A stretch of 7,024 nucleotides of DNA from Sphingobacteriales bacterium. Its GTDB lineage: Bacteria; Bacteroidota; Bacteroidia; Chitinophagales; Chitinophagaceae. The stretch's first letter is position 1. Each line of letters begins with the position of its first letter. Of this stretch, positions 1-6,190 are shown piece after piece. The stretch spans positions 1 through 7,024 of the forward strand of contig CANHUD010000127.1 of assembly GCA_947463665.1 (NCBI GenBank). The letters run 5' to 3'. The translations under genes and the position numbers were made by a program. The notes under the pieces are model-generated. The model had not been told where the DNA came from. It searched no databases and was given only the letters and a program-made list of their open reading frames with translations.

Positions 1-2649
1 GGGCGCGGCGATTGCCGGCATTGAGGGGGCTGCGGGTGAAATGTTTTCTTTGTTTCGCGGACGTTCCGGTACCTGCAGTCCCGGATCGGCATAGGCGATC
101 TTGCCGGTGGTTGGTTCTATCTGGTTTGACCTTCTGGTGGCAATCTTTGCCCGTTCACCACTGATCAGCACATTTTCTTCTTCGTTACGGCTGATCTGGA
201 GTTCTGTGAGGTATTTTTCCAGTTCTTTTCTACGTGCCAGTACATCCGCCAGCAGTGCGGCTTTGGGTGCCATGGGAGATGTTGGAAAAAGGGTGCGAAT
301 TTTCTGAAGGAGGCTGTTGGCAATGCTGTCATCCCGTTGGCGGATATGATATACGGCTTCAATGTGTAGTAGCTGTGGCGTCCAGAAATGATCTCCATAG
401 GTACTGTCTGCCCTTTTTTTATCAGCAATAGCCTGGTTAAAATTTCCTTCTATGAACGTACGGTAGATATTTTCATAGGTGAGGGTGGCCTGCTGGTTGA
501 ACTGAGCGAGTTCATTTTCAACTGATTTGGGATCATTGATCATCCGCAGCCAGCGACTGGTTGGCTGAAGGGATGTAAGGGCCGTTTTAAGTGCGGATGC
601 CCGGGCGGCATTGCCAGTTTTGGTATAGCACTGGTGTAATCCAAAGATGATTTCTTCTGCATACCGGCTTTTCGGGAAGCGGTTCAAAAGAGATTCGTTG
701 TTAGAGATGAGAGAGGAGCAATCGTTCAGTTCTTCTCTGAAAATTTTACTCAGTATATACAAAGAAGATTCAATGGTATCTTCAGAAGCTTTTACCTGTT
801 CAGGCTGAAGAGGAAGATTGGCATACAGCCCATCAAGCGTTAGAGAGGCGGGAGCTGTTTTGGCATTGGCGGGGGCAGAACCGGTAGCAGCCGTCACATC
901 ACTGGCAATACCCGTCTGCGTTACAGACTGGGCAGTTGCCGCTATTGCCTTTGCTCTTCTCCAGTTATCTGCATTCGGTCTGTTTCCCCAGGTTGTCTGA
1001 AATTCTCGCTGGCCTCTGGCTTTCATGGAGGCATTGTAAAAATACCATTCGCCTTTTCCTGGAGAATTTCCTGAAAAAAGATCTACAGGCTGATCACTCC
1101 GGGAACGATCCGTTAAGGAAGCGGCAGTTCCTGTGAAAGAACTGGCAGCGGAGGCGTCCTCTTTGATCCCCTGTTCTTTTCTCAGCTGGCGTAAGAGATT
1201 TTTCAAAAGATCATTGCGCTGGTTTTCAGGTAATGCGGCTATCCGGAGCAGGCTGTCTTCTACCCGAATATTCTCCATATGGGTGAGTATTCTGGAAAGA
1301 ATAGCTTTACGCGCGGAAAGTTCGATGGCGTTTCCGGTGAAACCCGGGTCTGTGGTGGATAGGCTGTCATATCCCATGGATGCCAGTCTGTACTGTTGTT
1401 TTTCCCAGGCAAGATCGCCCAGTTCCAATAGTGTCCGGCTTCGGAAAGCAGGATCATTGGTACCATTCAGGGCACTCTGGTGCAGGTAATGTATGGCGGC
1501 CGGTACGCCCTGTCGGGTCTTTTCCAGCTGGGCGGCGGCATAGAAAATGATATGCGTGTAGTCGGCATATTTTTCTTTTTTCGCAAGGCTGAGCAATTGG
1601 GCGATTTGTTCTTCGATTTGTTTATCCGTAGCCTCGTCGCCAATCATTCGGATTCTGTTGATACGGGCGTATGCTTCCTGAATAAGATCGGTCGTATGGT
1701 TCATGCTGCGTTCGTACCATTCATCCGCTTTTGCGGTGAGGCCTGCCCGTTCATACAGTTGGGCAAGCAGGTATTCCTGCCGGGCTTTCAGCGCAGGTTC
1801 AACTATCGGAAGGCTGGCCTCCAGATAATGAGCGGCACTGTCGTACTGTTGTTGCTGATAGAAAAGCAGCGCCTGCAGTTCTTGCAGTTCATGCTGTAGT
1901 CGTTTCGGGAATTGAGCATCCCGTTTAAGGGTGGCAATCAGGCTCCAGGCTTCCTGAGGGGATTTTTTTTCGATAAGGCTTCTGATCAGCCAGAGCAGGG
2001 ACTCATTCCGTGCAGGGGTATGAGCAATTAGTTTAACAAATGGGTTATTGTTTTCTTTTGTGGATATGGTGTAGACATTTCCATCTGCATTGCTGTTTGA
2101 TCCGATGGATTTGGGATATCCTATTTCATCTTTCGTTCTTGGTTGAAAGGCGTAGTTCAGGTATTGGAACGTCAGGAGTGCGGAATCAATTTCATTGCGG
2201 TAGAAATAGGCTTTTCCCATGAGGAGGTACATATCGTCTACCCAATCACTGCGCAGATCATGTAAAAGGATGGCATCGTTACATTTCGCTATTACGGAAT
2301 CCAGCTCGGAGGCTTGGCTGGAAGTATTCTCCAGCGTATACTTGTAAAACGGAAGAAGTTTGCTGAAATCATCTTTGGTGGCTGTTTGAGCATTCAGCAA
2401 TATCTCCTGAAGTTTTCGGAAGGCATTGAAATGAAAATTGTAATGGCTGCCAAGATTCTGCGTGATACGTCTGACCGGCCGGATTGGCTTGTCAGTCGGC
2501 CTTTCAGAAGGAAGCGTACGTTTTTCATACTTCTCGGGTTTGTCGAACCGGGCCGTTTCACCCGGCTGTGCGTTTGCTACTGAATAAAGTAGCAGGAGCA
2601 GGCCGAGGCAGAAAAGAGACTGTAATTTTTTTTTAGATCGGGAGTTCAA
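1..2649 (-). CDS. sprE: Type IX secretion system protein PorW/SprE, TPR-rich (C-terminus beyond window)
   Basis: Partial gene: 883 uninterrupted codons read to the left edge, so the C-terminus is missing. PorW/SprE proteins are periplasmic, outer-membrane-associated TPR proteins needed for type IX secretion and, in gliding species, motility. Visible here: a signal peptide at residues 1-27 (KKK, then a Leu-rich core, cleavage predicted after ANA); a family-like N-terminal block (KPEKYEKRTLPSER, HYNFHFNA, LLPFYKYTLE, HDLRSDWVDDMYLLMGKAYF); helical TPR-like repeats; and a hallmark block near 535-563 containing WYFYN, WGNRP and DNWR, flanked by Ser/Ala/Thr-rich linkers at about 496-523 and 566-603. 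More TPR-like helices follow. The start is set at TTG (2649-2647): no ATG or GTG exists in frame between it and the upstream TAA, and it places the signal peptide at the N-terminus. No lipobox cysteine is seen at the cleavage site, although characterised PorW/SprE proteins are described as lipoproteins. Family assignment is from remembered conserved motifs. Confidence 0.9.
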   Translation of the reverse strand, partial: MNSRSKKKLQSLFCLGLLLLLYSVANAQPGETARFDKPEKYEKRTLPSERPTDKPIRPVRRITQNLGSHYNFHFNAFRKLQEILLNAQTATKDDFSKLLPFYKYTLENTSSQASELDSVIAKCNDAILLHDLRSDWVDDMYLLMGKAYFYRNEIDSALLTFQYLNYAFQPRTKDEIGYPKSIGSNSNADGNVYTISTKENNNPFVKLIAHTPARNESLLWLIRSLIEKKSPQEAWSLIATLKRDAQFPKRLQHELQELQALLFYQQQQYDSAAHYLEASLPIVEPALKARQEYLLAQLYERAGLTAKADEWYERSMNHTTDLIQEAYARINRIRMIGDEATDKQIEEQIAQLLSLAKKEKYADYTHIIFYAAAQLEKTRQGVPAAIHYLHQSALNGTNDPAFRSRTLLELGDLAWEKQQYRLASMGYDSLSTTDPGFTGNAIELSARKAILSRILTHMENIRVEDSLLRIAALPENQRNDLLKNLLRQLRKEQGIKEDASAASSFTGTAASLTDRSRSDQPVDLFSGNSPGKGEWYFYNASMKARGQREFQTTWGNRPNADNWRRAKAIAATAQSVTQTGIASDVTAATGSAPANAKTAPASLTLDGLYANLPLQPEQVKASEDTIESSLYILSKIFREELNDCSSLISNNESLLNRFPKSRYAEEIIFGLHQCYTKTGNAARASALKTALTSLQPTSRWLRMINDPKSVENELAQFNQQATLTYENIYRTFIEGNFNQAIADKKRADSTYGDHFWTPQLLHIEAVYHIRQRDDSIANSLLQKIRTLFPTSPMAPKAALLADVLARRKELEKYLTELQISRNEEENVLISGERAKIATRRSNQIEPTTGKIAYADPGLQVPERPRNKENISPAAPSMPAIAAP

Positions 2650-2810
2650 GGATAAATTGATAATTTCCGTAAAAATAGGGTGAATCGAATAAGAATCGGG
2701 GAGTTGCCTGTTAAATAAATAGCGGATTGTTTTTTTTAATGGATCATGCTGAATTTAATTTGTGCTAAAGAAGATATTTTGCCTTATTTTGGCACATAAG
2801 TGAGGTTTAA
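2650..2810. other. Divergent intergenic region between sprE and the bactofilin operon
   Basis: This 161-base AT-rich gap separates the leftward sprE gene from the rightward five-gene run, so it should hold both promoters. It contains a T8 tract (2730-2737). A rightward promoter candidate is listed separately. For the leftward direction I see only a weak -7-like TATTTTTA (on the minus strand, about 2672-2679) with no matching TTG at the expected distance, so I do not call it. No RNA gene or strong hairpin is evident. Confidence 0.6.
2759..2791 (+). promoter_or_regulatory. Candidate Bacteroidota-type promoter for the bactofilin operon
   Basis: TTTG at 2759-2762 is followed after 21 bases by TTATTTTG at 2784-2791. 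This resembles the Bacteroidota housekeeping consensus (-33 TTTG, 19-21 bases, -7 TAnnTTTG) with one mismatch in the -7 element. Transcription would start near 2797, giving a short leader of about 14 bases before the ATG at 2811. It is a pattern match in AT-rich sequence, so confidence is moderate. Confidence 0.4.
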
Positions 2811-3206
2811 ATGGCCAAATTACTGGATACGAAAGCGACATTGCAGCGGTTGAAGCACCGGTACCGGCTGGTGATCATGAACGACGATACCTATGAAGAA
2901 GTAGCAACATTTCGTTTGAATCGATTAAGTGTGTATATTGCATTGTGTACGGTCTTCGTCGTATTGGTTGGACTGACCGTCGCACTCATAGTATTCACTC
3001 CTTTGAAGTACTACATTCCCGGTTTCGGGGACCAGTCTGAAAGACGCCAGATGATCAAAATGAAAATCAGGGCGGATTCTTTAGAGCAGCAATTGCTTTA
3101 CAGAGATGCTTATTGGGAGAATGTCCGTAAAGTATTAAACGGAGATGATCCCGGGAAAGACACTGCTGTGCTATCACTACCACAACTGGAACAGTCAACG
3201 GACTAA
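2811..3206 (+). CDS. Small bitopic membrane protein, N-terminal anchor of bactofilin-linked M23 peptidases without the peptidase domain
   Basis: 131 residues. Residues 1-40 are basic and probably cytoplasmic, with the stretch RLKHRYRLVIMNDDTYEE. One transmembrane helix spans about 41-63, then the motif FTPLKYYIPGF, then a charged, probably coiled-coil periplasmic tail (about 74-110) and a short polar end. The N-terminal tail, helix and 'FTPL..YIPG' junction resemble the start of membrane-bound M23 metallopeptidases found beside bactofilin genes in Bacteroidota, which run to roughly 290 residues. Here the protein stops at a TAA before any HxxxD or HxH zinc motif, so it cannot be a peptidase. 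The bactofilin gene follows after 16 bases. A likely role (inference) is a membrane anchor or adaptor for the bactofilin. The ATG at 2811 is preceded by GAGG at 2802-2805. The homology is from memory and not computed. Confidence 0.7.
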   Translation: MAKLLDTKATLQRLKHRYRLVIMNDDTYEEVATFRLNRLSVYIALCTVFVVLVGLTVALIVFTPLKYYIPGFGDQSERRQMIKMKIRADSLEQQLLYRDAYWENVRKVLNGDDPGKDTAVLSLPQLEQSTD

Positions 3207-3222
3207 AAAAAAACTTCAAAAC

Positions 3223-3633
3223 ATGTTTACTCCCAAGAACAAAATTGAACACGACAAGTCTTTGCAGAGCGGTAACAGTCTGATCGGGTCTGGTACCATC
3301 ATCACAGGAGACATTGTGAGCAGTGTGGACATCCGTATCGATGGCGTGTTGCGCGGCAACATCTGGGGAAGTGCAAAGATCGTCCTGGGAAAAGATGGTG
3401 TGGTAGATGGCAATATCGAAAGCCACCAGGCCGACATCATGGGTAAGGTTCACGGCAAGATTGTTGTAAAAGATCTGCTCAGTCTGCGCGGGCATGCGGA
3501 GGTCAAGGGTGACATTCGTGCCGGTAAACTGGAGATTGAACCTTCGGTTACATTCAATGGAATGTGCCAGATGGGAGAAGCCAATGTGGTGGAGATGAAC
3601 AAGGACGATCAGAAGCATGCCATTGCCCGGTGA
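3223..3633 (+). CDS. Bactofilin (polymer-forming cytoskeletal protein)
   Basis: 136 residues. Bactofilins are cytoskeletal proteins that polymerise without nucleotide into membrane-attached filaments, often positioning cell-wall enzymes or polar structures. The core, about residues 17-115, shows the repeating short beta-strand, glycine-punctuated pattern of the bactofilin right-handed beta-helix, for example GSGTIITGDI, DIRIDGVLRGNI, LGKDGVVDGNI, GKVHGKIVVKD and RGHAEVKGDI. It is flanked by a polar N-terminal tail and a charged C-terminal tail, and its length is typical of the family. The frame is open from an ATG at 3145, but that would overlap the upstream gene by 62 bases and add 26 residues unlike any bactofilin, so the ATG at 3223 is chosen. 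The upstream sequence is A-rich with no clear Shine-Dalgarno. Its 3' end overlaps atpZ, suggesting co-translation. Confidence 0.93.
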   Translation: MFTPKNKIEHDKSLQSGNSLIGSGTIITGDIVSSVDIRIDGVLRGNIWGSAKIVLGKDGVVDGNIESHQADIMGKVHGKIVVKDLLSLRGHAEVKGDIRAGKLEIEPSVTFNGMCQMGEANVVEMNKDDQKHAIAR

Positions 3634-3826
3634 TAAACGGGACAATGGATGGCAGCGATATGCCGGGCTCACCGCTCAGTTTCTGTCGGCAATAGGCATT
3701 TCCCTCTTTCTGGGTTATTCTGCAGATAAGTGGCTGAAATGGAATTTCCCGTTATTCGTCTGGTTGTTACCTTTGCTGGTCATAACAGGGATGATCGTTT
3801 CCATCATCCGTGATCAATCGAAATAA
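3617..3826 (+). CDS. atpZ: AtpZ/AtpI family F0 ATP synthase accessory protein
   Basis: 69 residues with two transmembrane helices at about 16-34 and 45-64. It shows the AtpZ-like pattern: WQRYAGL followed by a first helix that runs into GYSADKWLKW with an acidic residue (Asp37), then a second hydrophobic helix. AtpZ/AtpI proteins are small inner-membrane proteins encoded at the head of ATP synthase operons; they have been linked to c-ring assembly and to Mg2+/Ca2+ handling. The ATG lies inside the last codons of the bactofilin gene (17-nt overlap, different frame), which suggests translational coupling. The next gene starts 5 bases after the stop and encodes an AtpI-like partner. The family call rests on size, topology, motif and context. 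Confidence 0.85.
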   Translation: MPLPGDKRDNGWQRYAGLTAQFLSAIGISLFLGYSADKWLKWNFPLFVWLLPLLVITGMIVSIIRDQSK

Positions 3827-3831
3827 TAACT

Positions 3832-4227
3832 ATGCGGAGGCTATCTACTACAGGGGTGCTATCGTCCTTTTTCTTTGGTATAAATGCGTTGATTTTTCTT
3901 CTTTTTTCTACGTTGGAGAATGGAGGATTTGATATGCGAATGCTGCTGATCGGTCATGGCATTGTTTTCTTAATGACGCTCGTTTCTTCCCTTTTACTAT
4001 CCGGCAGTCTGAAAGCGGCCACTACCGCCGCTTTTCTTCGCGGTGTATACGGAAGTTTTCTTTTTAAATTTTTCCTGGTGGCCATTACAACGCTGGGGTA
4101 TGCGTTTGTAAAACGGCAGGAGGTGAACAAGCCCGGGCTGTTTACTTTAATGGCATTATATCTACTCTACACTTTTCTGGAAATCAGGGGACTGCTGATA
4201 CAGCAAAAGAAAAAGGAGCATGTCTAA
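3832..4227 (+). CDS. Four-helix membrane protein, probable ATP synthase subunit I-like (AtpI-like)
   Basis: 131 residues with four predicted transmembrane helices at about 7-27, 35-58, 70-93 and 102-122, short loops, and a basic end (QQKKKEHV). There is no catalytic motif. A four-helix protein of this size commonly sits between AtpZ and the F0 a subunit (AtpB) in Bacteroidota ATP synthase operons and resembles AtpI. Position, size and topology support that assignment here; sequence conservation in this family is low, so it is an inference. It starts 5 bases after atpZ and overlaps the next gene by 8 bases. Unusually, the next gene is a SprT-like protein and not atpB. Confidence 0.6.
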   Translation: MRRLSTTGVLSSFFFGINALIFLLFSTLENGGFDMRMLLIGHGIVFLMTLVSSLLLSGSLKAATTAAFLRGVYGSFLFKFFLVAITTLGYAFVKRQEVNKPGLFTLMALYLLYTFLEIRGLLIQQKKKEHV

Positions 4228-4843
4228 GACCTCACATTCCTTTGATCTTTTGCGGATGTATCTCCCGGAGGGAACCTTTGACCGGGTGATGCATTACATC
4301 AGCACACACCACATTCATCTTACCATTACTCGTGAGCGGACCTCCGTGCTGGGCGATTACAGAGGAGGTGTTGGCCGGGATCACCGGATCTCGGTGAACG
4401 GCAACCTCAATAAATTTGCTTTCTTGTATACGCTCATCCATGAGATCGCCCATCTGCTGGTGTTTGAAAAATATCGTAACCGTGTGGCACCACATGGAAC
4501 AGAATGGAAACAGACCTTTTCGGGGTTGCTGCATGAGTTTGTGACAGAAGGTGTGTTTCCGGAAGATGTGCAGGCGGCGATTGCCGCTTCCATGGCCAAT
4601 CCGGCGGCTTCCAGTTGCGCGGAGGAAGGATTGCTGCGGGTATTCAGGAAGTACGATGTGCAGAAAAACGGACATTGTTTTGTGGAAGATCTTGAACAGG
4701 GGGATTGTTTCCGGCTTAAAGACGGCCGAACATTCAGGAGGGAAGAAAAGCTTCGAAAACGATATCGGTGTACTGAAATTTCAACAGGGAAAATTTACCT
4801 GTTCAGTCCTGTTTTTGAGGTGATCAAAATCAATAATCACTAA
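4220..4843 (+). CDS. SprT-like domain zinc metalloprotein
   Basis: 207 residues. The zinc site is clear: HEIAH at 74-78 supplies two histidines and the catalytic-type glutamate, and HGTEW at 92-96 supplies a third histidine, as in the SprT/Spartan group. Conserved surrounding blocks include TITRERTSVLGDYR, DHRISVNGNLNKFAFLYTLIHE, NPAASSCAEE, and a C-terminal region (EKLRKRYRC, STGKIYLFSP) typical of Bacteroidota SprT-like proteins. In eukaryotes Spartan/SPRTN degrades DNA-protein crosslinks; the role of the bacterial homologues is poorly defined. The ATG overlaps the previous gene by 8 bases; GGAG at 4215-4218 is only one base from it, closer than an ideal ribosome site. The gene ends convergently with the GNAT gene, sharing 4 bases. 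The protein is soluble, with no signal peptide. Confidence 0.9.
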   Translation: MSKTSHSFDLLRMYLPEGTFDRVMHYISTHHIHLTITRERTSVLGDYRGGVGRDHRISVNGNLNKFAFLYTLIHEIAHLLVFEKYRNRVAPHGTEWKQTFSGLLHEFVTEGVFPEDVQAAIAASMANPAASSCAEEGLLRVFRKYDVQKNGHCFVEDLEQGDCFRLKDGRTFRREEKLRKRYRCTEISTGKIYLFSPVFEVIKINNH

Positions 4844-5337
4844 AGTTCCTTTAGCATCCAGAGGTCACATCCAAAATGACCTGTATTTCCCATAGGGCCA
4901 TCCAGATAACGGAATCCAAATCGTTCATACGTGCGCAGGGCTTCCTTCAGTTCAGGCATGGTTTCAAGATACATCTGCCGGTAACCGGCTGCTGCTGCTT
5001 TTTCTATGCAGGTGCGGATCAGCAGGCTGCCCAGTCCAATACCTCTTACTTCCGGTAACAGATACATTTTGACCAGTTCACAGGTGCCGGAAGGCAACCC
5101 GTCTGAGGGGAAAAATCCCCCTCCACCTACAATGGTTCCATTCAGCACTGCCACCTGGTAAAAGGAGCCTGGCGTCTGAAACAATTCAAAAAGATGATCG
5201 GTACTGGGGTCAAAATAAACGGTTCCCGGGTGATTGGCTCCAAATTCTGCCAGCGTATTCCGGATAACCGATGCAATGGAAGGATTGTCAGCCGGTTCCA
5301 GTGATCGAATCTTAATGCGGTCCAATATGCGTTGCAT
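4840..5337 (-). CDS. GNAT family N-acetyltransferase
   Basis: 165 residues, the usual length for a single-domain GNAT enzyme, which transfers an acetyl group from acetyl-CoA to an amine. Motif A is evident: CELVKMYLLPEVRGIGLGSLLI region (residues 86-107), with the acetyl-CoA pyrophosphate-binding loop RGIGLG at 98-103. Motif B-like sequence follows: YLETMPELKEALRTYERFGF (about 123-142), including the usual 'YERFGF' strand-helix end. The N-terminal IKIRSLEPADNPSIASVIR is a typical GNAT first strand and helix. The substrate cannot be predicted. The ATG at 5337 is the only reasonable start and leaves 63 bases to the divergent polysaccharide gene. The TAG stop overlaps the stop of the SprT-like gene. 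Confidence 0.9.
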   Translation of the reverse strand: MQRILDRIKIRSLEPADNPSIASVIRNTLAEFGANHPGTVYFDPSTDHLFELFQTPGSFYQVAVLNGTIVGGGGFFPSDGLPSGTCELVKMYLLPEVRGIGLGSLLIRTCIEKAAAAGYRQMYLETMPELKEALRTYERFGFRYLDGPMGNTGHFGCDLWMLKEL

Positions 5338-5400
5338 CGGTCAAAATTAATAAAATCGATAGTCCGGGCATTGAATTTTTATATCTGCCGCAAAAACAAC
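5338..5400. promoter_or_regulatory. Short divergent promoter region between GNAT and polysaccharide export genes
   Basis: These 63 AT-rich bases must supply transcription for both divergent genes unless they are read from elsewhere. On the minus strand TAATTTTG (complement of 5342-5349) matches the Bacteroidota -7 consensus TAnnTTTG exactly, but it lies so close to the GNAT start that the transcript would be nearly leaderless, and no TTG is seen 19-21 bases upstream. On the plus strand TATATCTG (5380-5387) is one mismatch from the -7 consensus, again without a clear -33 element. Both are weak candidates. Confidence 0.35.
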
Positions 5401-6186
5401 ATGTCATCCCTTCGCAACCCTTTGGTAGCGGTCTGCCTGCTGCTGTTCACAACTTCTTCCTGTTTTCAGACATCCCGACTGATTTATTTCAATGACGTTA
5501 ACCAGACTGAATATTCATCAACGGTTCCAACCGGACAACTGATCGGAAAAAACGATCTGCTGAGCATCAATGTGAACAGTCTCAATCCGGAGGCTACTCT
5601 CATTTTTAATGCACCAAATGTTTCCGCTTCCGGTATCCATACAGGTACGGCGATCGGCAATACTACCCCTGCCGGTTATCTGGTAGATGAAGACGGCATG
5701 ATCTCTTTTCCTATGCTTGGAAAAGTGAAGGCTGCCGGACATACAAAAGCGGAGTTATCTCTGCTGCTCACGCAAAGACTAAAAGAACAGAAATTACTGG
5801 TTGATCCGATTGTAAGCATTCGGTTTCTAAACTTCAGGGTTAGTATTTTGGGAGAAGTGAATCGACCGGGAGTGTATGCTGTTCCGAATGAGCGGCTGAG
5901 TATACTGGAGGCTATCGGGCTGGCGGGAGATATTACTCTTTATGGAAGAAAGGAGAATGTACTGGTGATCCGGGAAGGGGAAGATGGGAAGAAGAAGTTA
6001 AGCCGACTTAATCTGAATTCCCAGGAAACCCTACGTTCTCCCTTTTATTATTTGCAGACCAACGATGTTCTCTATGTAGAGCCGGGACAGAACCGGGTAC
6101 AAAGGGAACGTAATCAGTTCTTATTCCCGGTTATCATCAGTCTGATTTCATTGGGAATCATTGTTACAGATCGAATTGGCAGTTAG
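5401..6186 (+). CDS. Wza-like polysaccharide export outer-membrane lipoprotein (Poly_export + SLBB)
   Basis: 261 residues. It forms the outer-membrane export channel for capsule or exopolysaccharide with an inner-membrane Wzc partner, encoded next. The N-terminus is a lipoprotein signal: hydrophobic core VAVCLLLFTTSS, then Cys21, the likely lipidated residue. A Poly_export domain spans about 44-143 (LIGKNDLLSINV, GYLVDEDGMISFPMLGKVKAAG, LVDPIVSIRFLNF). An SLBB domain follows at about 146-195 (SILGEVNRPGVYAVPNERLSILEAIGLAGDITLYGRKENV). The protein ends in a hydrophobic helix (about 240-256), common in Bacteroidota homologues. The frame is open from an ATG at 5332, but that would overlap the start of the divergent GNAT gene and bury the signal peptide, so 5401 is chosen. 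There is no clear Shine-Dalgarno. The next gene begins 4 bases after the stop. Confidence 0.92.
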   Translation: MSSLRNPLVAVCLLLFTTSSCFQTSRLIYFNDVNQTEYSSTVPTGQLIGKNDLLSINVNSLNPEATLIFNAPNVSASGIHTGTAIGNTTPAGYLVDEDGMISFPMLGKVKAAGHTKAELSLLLTQRLKEQKLLVDPIVSIRFLNFRVSILGEVNRPGVYAVPNERLSILEAIGLAGDITLYGRKENVLVIREGEDGKKKLSRLNLNSQETLRSPFYYLQTNDVLYVEPGQNRVQRERNQFLFPVIISLISLGIIVTDRIGS

Positions 6187-6190
6187 ATTA

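Noticed and set aside
1133..1899. Two plus-strand open frames (118 and 139 codons) within 1133-1899.
   Set aside because: They are antisense shadows of the continuous sprE reading frame and show no domain.
2781..2793. Small inverted repeat GCC-TTATTTT-GGC as a terminator or operator.
   Set aside because: A three-base stem is too short to be meaningful and it overlaps the promoter candidate.
3204..3213. A9 tract at the stop of the 131-residue gene as a slippage site fusing it to the bactofilin.
   Set aside because: The run begins inside the TAA stop codon, so ribosomes terminate before reading it. The bactofilin frame also has its own ATG.
3145..3222. Upstream ATG at 3145 as the bactofilin start.
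   Set aside because: It lies within the preceding gene and adds 26 residues unlike a bactofilin N-terminus.
3067..3672. A 201-codon open frame on the minus strand across the bactofilin region.
   Set aside because: It lies antisense to the anchor, bactofilin and atpZ genes, its translation is His/Leu/Val-rich with no recognisable domain, and the opposite strand encodes clear protein families.
4232..4675. A 147-codon open frame on the minus strand inside the SprT-like gene.
   Set aside because: It is antisense to a gene with an intact HEIAH zinc site and has no recognisable motif.
5332..5400. Upstream ATG at 5332 as the start of the Wza-like protein.
   Set aside because: It would overlap the GNAT start codon and put 23 polar residues before the lipoprotein signal peptide; the ATG at 5401 gives a normal signal.
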